DNA of 45,878 nucleotides. Origin: Tannockella sp964369175. Lineage in GTDB: Bacteria > Bacillota_I > Bacilli_A > Erysipelotrichales > Coprobacillaceae. The notes under the pieces were generated by a model. It saw only the letters and a program-made list of their open reading frames with translations, was not told where the DNA came from and ran no database searches. The DNA lies in contig CAYJEM010000006.1 of the NCBI GenBank assembly GCA_964369175.1, positions 1 through 45,878 on the forward strand, written 5' to 3'. Shown here in pieces: positions 1-6,770 of the stretch; position 1 is the stretch's first letter, and each line of letters begins with the position of its first letter. The position numbers and the translations under genes were made by a program.

Positions 1-65
1 TATGCTGCACTTAAATATAGTAAGTCATCAGCACATTTAATAAATAATAATATTTCATCTGTCAT
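1..65 (-). CDS. Partial hypothetical protein (N-terminus only)
   Basis: A minus-strand reading frame opens with ATG at 63-65 and runs off the left edge of the window. Only 21 codons are visible (starts MTDEILLFIK). A good ribosome binding site, GAGGTG, lies 5 bases upstream. It sits downstream of the excisionase-like remnant and a hairpin, on the element side of the tRNA-Leu fragment, so it probably belongs to the integrated element. Too short to assign a family. Confidence 0.6.
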   Translation of the reverse strand, partial: MTDEILLFIKCADDLLYLSAA

Positions 66-94
66 TATATTCACCTCGAATGTGAGTATAACAA

Positions 95-152
95 AAGAGT
101 ACCCTAATGTGCCAAACTGGGGAAAGTTTCGTGCACACTATTGGGTACTCTT
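95..152 (-). terminator. Multi-stem hairpin, probable terminator
   Basis: A 10-bp perfect outer stem (95-104 with 143-152) encloses a second stem (GTGC 109-112 with GCAC 133-136) and an inner hairpin AAACT/AGTTT around GGGGAA. Read on the minus strand the outer stem is followed by TTTTG, as in a Rho-independent terminator. It lies between two minus-strand element genes. The nested structure is larger than an ordinary terminator needs. Confidence 0.5.
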
Positions 153-162
153 AGAGTATCAT

Positions 163-273
163 TTATATTATTGTCATTTGAGGTGTTAATGTGGTCAATA
201 TGTTGTCAATCTCTAATTCTGTTACTACATCAGGGTATTTTCGATATAGAGTTTCATAATATTCTCTATTCAT
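163..273 (-). pseudogene. Truncated excisionase-like HTH protein remnant
   Basis: The reading frame can be extended upstream to a GTG at 376-378 (71 residues). The only start with a good ribosome binding site (GGAG, 6 bases upstream) is ATG at 271-273, giving 36 residues. The segment YRKYPDVVT near its start resembles the beginning of small helix-turn-helix excisionase-type proteins of integrative elements, which have a 'YPDVVTV..L..ML' pattern. Those proteins are usually 60-70 residues; here the recognition helix and wing are missing because the frame ends after ILTTLTPQMTII. I infer a decayed xis. Its position 230 bp inside a tRNA-derived attachment site supports this. It could instead be an unrelated short protein. 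Confidence 0.4.
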
Positions 274-390
274 TTTTATCTCCATTCTACTCACTAGAAA
301 GTGGATAACTTGGGATAGGTCATCATTTATTCCATAATAATTCATTAATTGCAATTTTTTGCTGATTGTTAGAATCACTATATCTTATAG

Positions 391-421
391 GGTTATTTTA
401 ATGGTTTAGTACAAAATAACC
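391..421. repeat. 9-bp inverted repeat inside element end
   Basis: GGTTATTTT and AAAATAACC are perfect complements around a 13-base spacer, followed on the plus strand by TTTTG. It lies between the excisionase-like remnant and the tRNA-Leu fragment. It may be a weak terminator or a recombinase/excisionase arm site; the sequence does not decide between these. Confidence 0.35.
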
Positions 422-503
422 TTTTGTCAAGCACCACATCGTAGGCAATGAAGTCATCTCATGGGTCTTCAAAGTATCCGCAACACAGTTTTACTTTCGT
501 TAG

Positions 504-554
504 TTAGGATCTAGCGCCTTCGGCGTGCAGGTTCGATTCCTGTCATCCGCACCA
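504..554 (+). pseudogene. 3' half of tRNA-Leu(UAG), probable attachment site
   Basis: From the anticodon loop onward this matches a bacterial class II tRNA-Leu. It has TTAGGA (U33, anticodon TAG, G37, A38), the 3' anticodon stem TCTAG, a long variable arm with a TTCG loop, a complete T-arm CAGGTTCGATTCCTG, and the acceptor strand CATCCGC followed by ACCA. No 5' half (expected GCGGATG...) occurs upstream; the sequence before 500 is unrelated. A tRNA copy running from anticodon loop to CCA end is the classical footprint of site-specific integration. The intact tRNA would lie beyond the left edge. The fragment cannot make a functional tRNA. Confidence 0.75.
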
Positions 555-564
555 GTTAATAAAT

Positions 565-594
565 AACTCTTAAGAAATTCTTAAGAGTTTTTTT
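565..594 (+). terminator. Rho-independent terminator after tRNA-Leu
   Basis: An 11-bp stem, AACTCTTAAGA (565-575) with TCTTAAGAGTT (579-589), is followed by a run of T. It is placed 10 bases after the tRNA CCA end, where the original tRNA transcript would terminate. Confidence 0.8.
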
Positions 595-600
595 GTGTTT

Positions 601-632
601 AAAATAAAAATAAGGAGGTTCCCTCCTTATTT
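601..632 (-). terminator. pyrG terminator
   Basis: ATAAGGAGG (610-618) pairs with CCTCCTTAT (622-630) around a 3-base loop. On the minus strand the stem is followed by TTTTTATTTT. The hairpin overlaps the pyrG stop codon at 627-629. Confidence 0.75.
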
Positions 633-2219
633 AGATAATGATTTTTCAATTAACTTTTTGAATAATGGATGTGCTTTGTTTGGCCTACTCTTGAATTCGG
701 GATGAAATTGCACTGCTACATAATAATCGTTTGCAGGTATTTCAATAGCTTCAACCAAAAGATTGTCAGGTGATGTCCCAGAAAACACGAATCCATTTTC
801 TTCAAATAGCTCTCGATACTTATTGTTAAATTCATAACGATGGCGATGTCTTTCACTAATATTTGTTTCTTTATATACTGTATGTAATATTGAATTTTCT
901 TTAATTGAGCATGGATAAGCCCCTAATCGCATTGTACCACCTTTATTCATTTTATCATTTTGATCTTCCATATAATCAATGATTGTATGTTTTGCTGCTT
1001 CATCAAATTCACGACTATTTGCATCTTTCATATTTAAAACATTTCTAGCAAATTCAATGGTTGCAATTTGCATACCAAGACATATCCCAAGAAACGGAAT
1101 ATTATTTTGACGGGCATACTTTGCAGTTTCAATCTTCCCCTCAATTCCGCGGTCTCCAAATCCGCCAGGAACAATAATACCATTAACATCTTTAAATATA
1201 TCACTTGCCGTGCTTGCAGTCACTTCTTCTGCTTCAACCCATTTAATACTTACTTTTGCACCATTTGCAAAACCACCATGATATAGTGATTCAGCTACTG
1301 ATAAATAAGCATCTCTAAGTTTTACATACTTCCCTACTAAAGCAATCGTTACACATTTTGTTGCTGCCTCAATTTGGTCTAACATAGCATTCCATTGTGT
1401 AAGATTACACTCCGGTGTTGTTAGATTTAACTTTTTACATACGATATTAGACATATTTTGTTTTTCTAGCATCAATGGTGCTTGATATAATACTGGTAGT
1501 GTCATATTTTCAATAACACATTCTCTTTCAACATTACAAAATAATGCAATCTTATCTTTGATGTCATCATCAATTGGCTTGTCACTTCTAGTAACAATAA
1601 TATCCGGATGTACCCCTGATACTTGTAATTCTTTTACACTATGTTGTGTTGGTTTTGATTTGTGTTCACCACTACTCTCTAAATATGGTACTAGCGTTAC
1701 ATGAATATATAAACAGTCATCACGATTTGATTCCAAACCTACTTGACGAATTGCCTCGATAAAAGGCTGGCTTTCAATGTCACCTACAGTACCACCAATT
1801 TCAGTAATTACCACATCAGCATCACTGCTTTTACCAACTGAGTAGATAAACTTTTTTATTTCATTGGTAATATGTGGTATAACTTGAACAGTCTTTCCTA
1901 AATACTCACCGCGACGTTCTTTTGTTAGAACATTCCAATATACTTTCCCAGTTGTTAAATTTGAATATTGATTTAAGTCTTCATCAATGAACCTCTCATA
2001 GTGCCCTAAGTCTAAATCAGTTTCAGCACCATCTTCGGTAACAAATACTTCACCATGTTGATAAGGACTCATTGTTCCTGGATCAACATTAATATAAGGA
2101 TCTAATTTTTGCGATATTACTTTCAAACCTCTTGATTTTAATAGTCTTCCTAATGATGCAGCAGTTATACCTTTTCCAAGACCAGAAACAACGCCACCTG
2201 TAACAAATATAAATTTCAT
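627..2219 (-). CDS. pyrG: CTP synthase
   Basis: Makes CTP from UTP, ATP and glutamine, the last step of de novo pyrimidine nucleotide synthesis in the cytosol. The 530-residue protein has the usual family length. The N-terminal amidoligase domain begins KFIFVTGGVVSGLGKG, the nucleotide-binding loop, followed by the family-specific segment LDPYINVDPGTMSPYQHGEV. The C-terminal class I glutaminase domain has the nucleophile motif LGICLGMQ (near residue 375) and the HPE triad segment VQFHPEFKSRP. The start is set by GGAGG 7 bases upstream of ATG. It has its own promoter and a leader ending in a strong hairpin, then its own terminator, so it is a single-gene unit under attenuation. Identification is certain. 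Confidence 0.98.
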   Translation of the reverse strand: MKFIFVTGGVVSGLGKGITAASLGRLLKSRGLKVISQKLDPYINVDPGTMSPYQHGEVFVTEDGAETDLDLGHYERFIDEDLNQYSNLTTGKVYWNVLTKERRGEYLGKTVQVIPHITNEIKKFIYSVGKSSDADVVITEIGGTVGDIESQPFIEAIRQVGLESNRDDCLYIHVTLVPYLESSGEHKSKPTQHSVKELQVSGVHPDIIVTRSDKPIDDDIKDKIALFCNVERECVIENMTLPVLYQAPLMLEKQNMSNIVCKKLNLTTPECNLTQWNAMLDQIEAATKCVTIALVGKYVKLRDAYLSVAESLYHGGFANGAKVSIKWVEAEEVTASTASDIFKDVNGIIVPGGFGDRGIEGKIETAKYARQNNIPFLGICLGMQIATIEFARNVLNMKDANSREFDEAAKHTIIDYMEDQNDKMNKGGTMRLGAYPCSIKENSILHTVYKETNISERHRHRYEFNNKYRELFEENGFVFSGTSPDNLLVEAIEIPANDYYVAVQFHPEFKSRPNKAHPLFKKLIEKSLSK

Positions 2220-2232
2220 ACTTTTTCCTCCT

Positions 2233-2270
2233 AAAAAAAGGGGTTAGAAAAATAGATTTCTAACCCCTTT
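2233..2270 (-). promoter_or_regulatory. pyrG leader attenuator hairpin
   Basis: A 14-bp perfect stem (2237-2250 with 2257-2270; AAAGGGGTTAGAAA on the RNA strand) and a 6-base loop are followed by a T-run and then the pyrG ribosome binding site. It lies about 50 bases downstream of the pyrG transcription start and before the gene, so it would end transcription unless prevented. Gram-positive pyrG genes are known to be attenuated by CTP. The mechanism here is not evident, because the predicted start is not a G-run. Confidence 0.7.
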
Positions 2271-2321
2271 GTTAATATGTTTATAGTTTTATTCACTTGT
2301 CTTCGTTAAAACGATATTGCA

Positions 2322-2350
2322 ATTATAGTATAGACTCTATAAATAATCAA
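2322..2350 (-). promoter_or_regulatory. pyrG promoter
   Basis: The -35 TTGATT (2345-2350), a 17-base spacer and -10 TATAAT (2322-2327) read on the minus strand. This is nearly consensus for the housekeeping sigma factor. Confidence 0.75.
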
Positions 2351-2371
2351 GCATTATTTTTCAAAGTTATA

Positions 2372-2803
2372 TTAGTTCATTTCACTAGTTAACTTGAATG
2401 TAAAACTATCTCCATCTTTAACCTCTAAATCGCTTGCACCAGCACAGTACCCTGCATCAACACATGCTGTGTTTGAATCTGATGAATATAACCACCAAGG
2501 TCCTTTATCCCAGTCTCCTTCAACACCCATTAATCCTAAGATTACTAATCCATACTGCGAATCTTCACTTACTAGTTTCAATTCTGGTGCGTTTGTAAGT
2601 ACGTCAGCCAATGTTTTTGAATCACTACTTACTTTTACTTCATCATCAAATAATACTTTTTCTGGCGATACACTTTGATCGACGATTGTAAAGTGTAAAG
2701 ATATTGTTCCTTCAGTTGTTTCCTCATTAGTTGATGGTGTTGCACACCCACTTAATGATAATGCTAATAGTAAGCTCATCGTTAATTTAATAATTTTTTT
2801 CAT
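2372..2803 (-). CDS. DUF4430 lipoprotein, probable cobalamin-binding partner
   Basis: A 143-residue lipoprotein: hydrophobic signal then lipobox LSGC with the lipidated Cys at residue 20, so it should sit on the outer face of the membrane. The rest is a single DUF4430 domain, the fold shared with the C-terminal domain of transcobalamin and intrinsic factor. The typical 'GPWWLY' strand and a terminal 'VKDGDSFTFKL' strand are visible. It follows the ECF S-component by 11 bp in a riboswitch-controlled operon, so I infer that it captures cobalamin or a related corrinoid for uptake. The ribosome binding site is GAGGAG. Two cysteines (in TACVDAGYC) could form a disulfide. Binding is inferred from family and context only. 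Confidence 0.8.
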   Translation of the reverse strand: MKKIIKLTMSLLLALSLSGCATPSTNEETTEGTISLHFTIVDQSVSPEKVLFDDEVKVSSDSKTLADVLTNAPELKLVSEDSQYGLVILGLMGVEGDWDKGPWWLYSSDSNTACVDAGYCAGASDLEVKDGDSFTFKLTSEMN

Positions 2804-2814
2804 ACTTCTCTCCT

Positions 2815-3303
2815 CTATTGTATTCTTTGTAAAGCTTTTGATGTAGGTGGAAATAAAATAGCTGTTGCTAGCATGCTAATGATGCCTTGAATAAGCGAAG
2901 TTTGCAAACCAACAAGTATATAGACAAATGTAAGATTTGGTGAAAGTAATATAAATGGAATTTGAATAAGTTGCCCGACTAAAAAAGAAAATATCCCACA
3001 TATAACAACTATGAAAATCATATTCATTTTTAATTTCTTTGGTAAAATGCTTATTATCAAACTATATGTTGGAAAAATTAACAAATACATCATTGACCAT
3101 ACTGTTACACCTTGACGAATTGCCATATTCATAACCGCAAAAGTAACACTTGCTAGTACAACTTCTCTAGTTTTGAATTTTGTAGCAAATAAAACAGTAA
3201 TAAATGTCACCAACTCTAGATACAAGATATCTGCAAAACTGACAAACATAACAAATTGCATACATCCCATTAATGCTACTTTAGTTATTGATTTAACATC
3301 CAT
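2815..3303 (-). CDS. ECF transporter S-component (cobalamin-type by context)
   Basis: A small integral membrane protein of about 162 residues with roughly five or six hydrophobic segments, the size and topology of ECF substrate-binding S-components. It would assemble with the shared EcfA1-EcfA2-EcfT module, encoded at 30.9-33.4 kb in this window. A cobalamin riboswitch, an adenosyltransferase upstream and a DUF4430 lipoprotein downstream make cobalamin or a precursor the likely substrate (CbrT/CblT-like role). The frame is open back to an ATG at 3352-3354. I prefer ATG at 3301-3303, which overlaps the adenosyltransferase stop by 11 bp and allows translational coupling, but no start has an ideal ribosome binding site. 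Confidence 0.75.
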   Translation of the reverse strand: MDVKSITKVALMGCMQFVMFVSFADILYLELVTFITVLFATKFKTREVVLASVTFAVMNMAIRQGVTVWSMMYLLIFPTYSLIISILPKKLKMNMIFIVVICGIFSFLVGQLIQIPFILLSPNLTFVYILVGLQTSLIQGIISMLATAILFPPTSKALQRIQ

Positions 3304-3790
3304 AACTTTTTGAAACAAACTCCTGTTCCTTATATCCTTCACATTTATTTTCATATAATGCCATTAAAAACAATGTGTTAGATAATAAGTTTAAAAAATC
3401 TAGTAGTCGTTGATGTACTTCTATTCCTTCATGTTGGATTTTATAAGCAATCCGAACACACATTTTTGTTTTTGCACGTAGTTGGTGCAAACCACACGCA
3501 CCTATGCTCCCTTGTGGTACAACAAACATTTTTGTCTCCTTAACTCTTTCTAAATACCAATCATAAGCATTACTCAACCAATCATAATCTGCTTTTTCAA
3601 TTGCTAGTTCCCCTCGAATTGAACCATTACAATGATAAACTAAATACCCTAAATGAGACAATTCTTTGATGTGTTTTACATCATGAACCACCCTAGCAAT
3701 ATCGCTACTTAGTTGATCTGTCATTATTTCATAATCACATTGTAAAGATTCTTCCTTTAAGAAACTATACGCCCATGCTCTTGAATCCAT
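3293..3790 (-). CDS. ATP:cob(I)alamin adenosyltransferase (PduO-like)
   Basis: Transfers the adenosyl group of ATP to cob(I)alamin to make coenzyme B12. The 165-residue protein carries the hallmark C-terminal region of PduO-type enzymes: VVPQGSIGACGLHQLRAK (family form 'P.GS...A.LH.AR'), then R-rich KMCVRIAYKI and LLDFLNLLSNTLFLMA (family 'LN.LSD.LF'). The match is divergent. The usual RR.ER motif is weakened and the N-terminal P-loop-like 'TKxGDxG' is not obvious. ATG at 3788-3790 is chosen because GGAGGT lies 7 bases upstream; an upstream in-frame start at 3823 would fall inside the terminator. First gene after the cobalamin riboswitch. Confidence 0.75.
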   Translation of the reverse strand: MDSRAWAYSFLKEESLQCDYEIMTDQLSSDIARVVHDVKHIKELSHLGYLVYHCNGSIRGELAIEKADYDWLSNAYDWYLERVKETKMFVVPQGSIGACGLHQLRAKTKMCVRIAYKIQHEGIEVHQRLLDFLNLLSNTLFLMALYENKCEGYKEQEFVSKSYGC

Positions 3791-3809
3791 TTCTCTACCT
3801 CCAGTAAAA

Positions 3810-3838
3810 TATAAAAAACCCACTTTTCATGGGTTTTG
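3810..3838 (-). terminator. Riboswitch expression-platform terminator
   Basis: AAAACCCA and TGGGTTTT pair around a short loop and are followed on the minus strand by TTTTTTAT. The hairpin sits between the cobalamin aptamer and the adenosyltransferase ribosome binding site, the expected place for transcriptional control by ligand binding. Confidence 0.75.
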
Positions 3839-3890
3839 AAGTACATAATAAAAACATACCTCTTATCTTCACCCAGAAAAAAGATTTCCA

Positions 3891-4040
3891 CAATTAGGCA
3901 GGTCTCCCGACTCTAGTTCTTCCTACTATCCGTCTTCCCATATAAAGTATACAGTGACTATGGATTTTGTCCCTATTACGGTTGCTGGGGCAGTTAAAGC
4001 ATTGCACTTTATTCCCTATTAAGCATTTGCACCTATTGCT
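3891..4040 (-). ncRNA. Cobalamin riboswitch aptamer
   Basis: Read on the minus strand, the conserved core blocks appear in order. These are TTAATAGGGAA, then GTGCAATGC, CTGCCCCAGCAACCGT, a second AATAGGGAC, the B12-box-like AGTCACTG, and GAGTCGGGAGACCTGCC. The closing P1 stem is formed by CAATAGG (4032-4038) with CCTAATTG (3891-3898), with one bulge. Cobalamin aptamers turn off B12 transport and synthesis genes when the ligand is plentiful, and the downstream genes fit that role. Which cobalamin form it prefers cannot be read with confidence. Confidence 0.88.
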
Positions 4041-4045
4041 TTTAC

Positions 4046-4054
4046 ATTGTAGCA
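4046..4054 (-). promoter_or_regulatory. Extended -10 promoter of the B12 operon
   Basis: TGC followed by TACAAT on the minus strand is an extended -10 element (TGn-TAnnnT). The predicted start is within a few bases of the first aptamer strand. No good -35 is seen. Confidence 0.45.
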
Positions 4055-4083
4055 TTATTCCATAAAAAACACTATTATTTTCA

Positions 4084-4113
4084 CAAATAAAAAAAGGAGC
4101 AACAGACCCCTTT
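4084..4113 (-). terminator. Terminator of the DM13 lipoprotein gene
   Basis: AAAGGGG (RNA strand) pairs with CTCCTTT with one G-U pair, followed by TTTTTTTATTTG on the minus strand. The stem overlaps the stop codon of the upstream gene and separates it from the B12 operon. Confidence 0.65.
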
Positions 4114-4579
4114 ATACTTTAACCAATCTTGTACTACCAAAATCCTCCTCAAAGTCTTGACACCAAAATGATATTGCATCAAAATCATCAATATTTGTTC
4201 CTTCAGGTAGTATCAACGTCATTTTACCACCATCTAATGCATTTAATTTTGTACTAACCGTAAGCTTTGGTTCAAATTTATCATTTTCTATACTACCAAG
4301 TACAATATATACATCTGGTGCTTTTCCATCATAATACAACTGTGTGGCTTCAATCGTATTATTATCTAACACAGTAAACTCACCCTTTACATCGTGTTCA
4401 CCAGCAGCAATCGATGCAGTTAATAACGGCAACCCGGCAACTGGAGTTTGCTCTTCCATCTCATTTGGGGTCACAGTCTCATTAGCAGCGCTTGGTGTTT
4501 GGTCAGTCTTAGTTGTTGTATTTGAACTACACCCTACAATCATTACTAAAAAAAGAAGTATTATTGATATTTTTTTCAT
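4112..4579 (-). CDS. DM13-domain lipoprotein
   Basis: 155 residues. A lipoprotein signal ends at VGC (Cys 17), followed by a Ser/Thr/Glu-rich linker of about 30 residues, then one DM13 domain. The domain shows the family pattern: GEHDVKGEFTVLD, LYYDGKAPDVYIVLG, a 'LPEGTNIDDFDAISFWC' segment, and the conserved Cys in FWCQDF. DM13 domains are proposed to take part in extracellular redox chemistry. The substrate is unknown, so I make no claim beyond an outward-facing, membrane-anchored protein. Start chosen by GGAGG, 7 bases upstream. It is transcribed alone, between the radical SAM pair and the B12 operon. Confidence 0.85.
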   Translation of the reverse strand: MKKISIILLFLVMIVGCSSNTTTKTDQTPSAANETVTPNEMEEQTPVAGLPLLTASIAAGEHDVKGEFTVLDNNTIEATQLYYDGKAPDVYIVLGSIENDKFEPKLTVSTKLNALDGGKMTLILPEGTNIDDFDAISFWCQDFEEDFGSTRLVKV

Positions 4580-4640
4580 ACGTATTCCTCCTTGTTAATT
4601 TAATTATACTAACTTACTAGGATATTTTCAAATCATCTAC

Positions 4641-5513
4641 TTATATTTCATCAAACAAAGATAATTGTTGATATTGCTTAGGATACTGATGAATATATTC
4701 AAAGATTTCTTTTTGACTATGGAGCAGCTTATTTCGTTTGCAAAACTTTGTTACTTTAGACTCTAGTTTCCTACAAATTGGTGTTCCAATTCCATAATTA
4801 AAACCAAATTTTTTCAAATATTTTTGTTTCATTCCCGGAAAATATTCATCCAGCTTTTTAAAGAAATATTCTCGATTCCCTTTACGTAAAGTCATTCCCA
4901 TACCAAAGGTAATAATTCCTTTTACATTAGCATCTTTACAATATTGCAATAAACCATCAATATTTTCATCAGTATCATTGATAAAAGGTAATGTTGGACA
5001 CAACCACACAATCGTTTCAATACCTTCTTCATTTAGCCTTTTTAAAGCTTCATACCTTTGCTTTGTTGATGAAACTGCTGGTTCCACTAATTTACAAATG
5101 TCTTCATCATATGTTGTTAATGTCATCATGACTATGCACTTTGTTCTTTCATTAATTCTCTTTAAGATATCTATATCACGCAACACCAAATCTGATTTGG
5201 TAAGGATTGCAATTCCAAAATTATACTTTTCAATCAACAACAATACCTTACGTGTATATTCAAGTTCTCTTTCTAAAGGTATGTAAGGGTCACTCATTGC
5301 ACCCGTCATTATCATACACTTCTTTTTTTTGCGTTGTAGTTCCTTTTCTAGGATATGAAGCCCATTTTGCTTTACTTCAATATTTTCAAAATCTTGATGT
5401 TTTCCATATACTTCACTTCTTGAATCACAATATATACATCCATGGCCACATCCACGATATATATTTATTGAATTTTTTGAAGAAAGCATGGATTTTACAG
5501 TTATTTCTTTCAT
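4641..5513 (-). CDS. Radical SAM protein, SPL/DNA-repair-photolyase family
   Basis: 290 residues. The radical SAM cluster motif is C22-x3-C26-x2-C29 (RGCGHGCIYC), placed after the short N-terminal segment typical of the COG1533 family related to spore photoproduct lyase. Later segments (MTGAMSDPYIPLE, LTKSDLVLRD) also fit that family. It would bind a [4Fe-4S] cluster and cleave S-adenosylmethionine; the substrate is not known. Its ATG lies 3 bases after the stop of the DUF2974 gene and has no Shine-Dalgarno site of its own, so translation is probably coupled. Three Cys-containing segments in the C-terminal third could matter, but no second cluster motif is clear. Confidence 0.88.
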   Translation of the reverse strand: MKEITVKSMLSSKNSINIYRGCGHGCIYCDSRSEVYGKHQDFENIEVKQNGLHILEKELQRKKKKCMIMTGAMSDPYIPLERELEYTRKVLLLIEKYNFGIAILTKSDLVLRDIDILKRINERTKCIVMMTLTTYDEDICKLVEPAVSSTKQRYEALKRLNEEGIETIVWLCPTLPFINDTDENIDGLLQYCKDANVKGIITFGMGMTLRKGNREYFFKKLDEYFPGMKQKYLKKFGFNYGIGTPICRKLESKVTKFCKRNKLLHSQKEIFEYIHQYPKQYQQLSLFDEI

Positions 5514-5516
5514 ATG

Positions 5517-6632
5517 CTATTTGATACTATTAACTTGACGTGTTTCTTTCCATAAGAATTGTAATAATTCAATTGAAAAACGAACTTGCTGACTATTAAA
5601 GCTTGATAATTCCTTAATAGCAACAATTCCTGACTTTAAAGAGAATGTATTTAAATCTAACACCGACTTAACTTCCATTTTATCAATAATGCCCATAATC
5701 ACATCAAAATATTCTTTTCTTTCTTTGATATCTAATTCCATAATTTGCGTGAGTATTGAATCATATACCTCATTGCTATGTTTTGTAAAGTTATCAACTT
5801 TACATAACCTATCAATTGAACAATGCCATTTACCACCATCGTGTTGTGCCATCCCACAAAGATCACCACTATGAATTTCGTATTTTTCACGATGTACTAA
5901 CATCCTACCAATAATCGAATCTTCTGGGGTATACGTAGTAACCTTATCAATAAATGATTCATAATCATACATGTCATAAAACTCCGGTAAAAAACCTGGA
6001 CCATCATAGTTATATACCTTATTAATATCATCATGATATTGTTTTAAAGGTATTGTAGATGCCATTGCAAGATTACCACCTTTAGAATGACCTGCTACAT
6101 AAAGTTTCTTCTTTCTGACGATTCTTTTATATAAAGGGATACGTTTCTTTTGTGATTCAATAACTTCTGTAATATATTCTTGTGCTAATTTATAGGCTGG
6201 TATCGTAGTATGATACAACATCATAATATCTTCTTTCCATCCAGTCATTGTAAGATCAGTACCACGAAATGTTACAAAATCAAAAACATCATTAATTGAA
6301 AATGTCATTACCGCAAATTGAATATTTTGTGTTTCATCATGAACTTTTTTAAAATTTAGAAGTCTCACATCTTTATATCTAGGAGCACAAATTAACTCTG
6401 CAACAATATCAAGTAACCCTGAAAAATTTACATATTCTACTTCTTTTTCTTTATCTAAAGATTCAATAATATTTTTACACGCTGTAGAAAGCATTACATC
6501 TTGATTATTTGGAATCTCTTCAAAACGAACATATCCAAGTAATGTAAATAATAATGCGTCAACTTCATTAAACTTTCTTTCACTAAGTAAAATATCTTTG
6601 CGATATCGAATATATTCTAAAATCGTTTTCAT
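5517..6632 (-). CDS. DUF2974 (Mbeg1-like) alpha/beta hydrolase-fold protein
   Basis: 371 residues. It matches the DUF2974/Mbeg1-like family: an N-terminal ALLFTLLGYVRFE segment, a lipase-like 'FDFVTFRGTD' block, the nucleophile elbow GHSKGGNLA, and 'YNYDGPGF'. These features resemble class 3 lipases, so serine hydrolase activity on a lipid or ester is plausible but not established. No signal peptide is present, so it should be cytosolic. It is the first gene of a two-gene unit with the radical SAM gene 3 bases downstream. The start has GGAGG 7 bases upstream. Confidence 0.85.
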   Translation of the reverse strand: MKTILEYIRYRKDILLSERKFNEVDALLFTLLGYVRFEEIPNNQDVMLSTACKNIIESLDKEKEVEYVNFSGLLDIVAELICAPRYKDVRLLNFKKVHDETQNIQFAVMTFSINDVFDFVTFRGTDLTMTGWKEDIMMLYHTTIPAYKLAQEYITEVIESQKKRIPLYKRIVRKKKLYVAGHSKGGNLAMASTIPLKQYHDDINKVYNYDGPGFLPEFYDMYDYESFIDKVTTYTPEDSIIGRMLVHREKYEIHSGDLCGMAQHDGGKWHCSIDRLCKVDNFTKHSNEVYDSILTQIMELDIKERKEYFDVIMGIIDKMEVKSVLDLNTFSLKSGIVAIKELSSFNSQQVRFSIELLQFLWKETRQVNSIK

Positions 6633-6770
6633 ATCTTCGCCTCCACTATTTAATTATACACTATAATAGATTTAGTTATATATAAATATATATTATCAAA
6701 TAATAATAAACGATAATTAGATTTTTGGGCTATCTTGATGTATAATCAGTTACATAAAGAGAGGTTGAAA

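Noticed and set aside
504..554. A functional tRNA-Leu gene
   Set aside because: Only the 3' half is present; no matching 5' acceptor, D-arm or 5' anticodon stem occurs upstream.
1068..1286. Plus-strand frame of 72 codons inside pyrG
   Set aside because: No ribosome binding site, and it is antisense to a certain gene in a conserved region; a shadow frame.
2271..2300. A second pyrG promoter giving a transcript that starts at GGGG
   Set aside because: The possible -10 (CATATT) and -35 (AAGACA, 18 bases apart) are poor next to the strong upstream promoter. Kept as a possibility in the findings, not as a feature.
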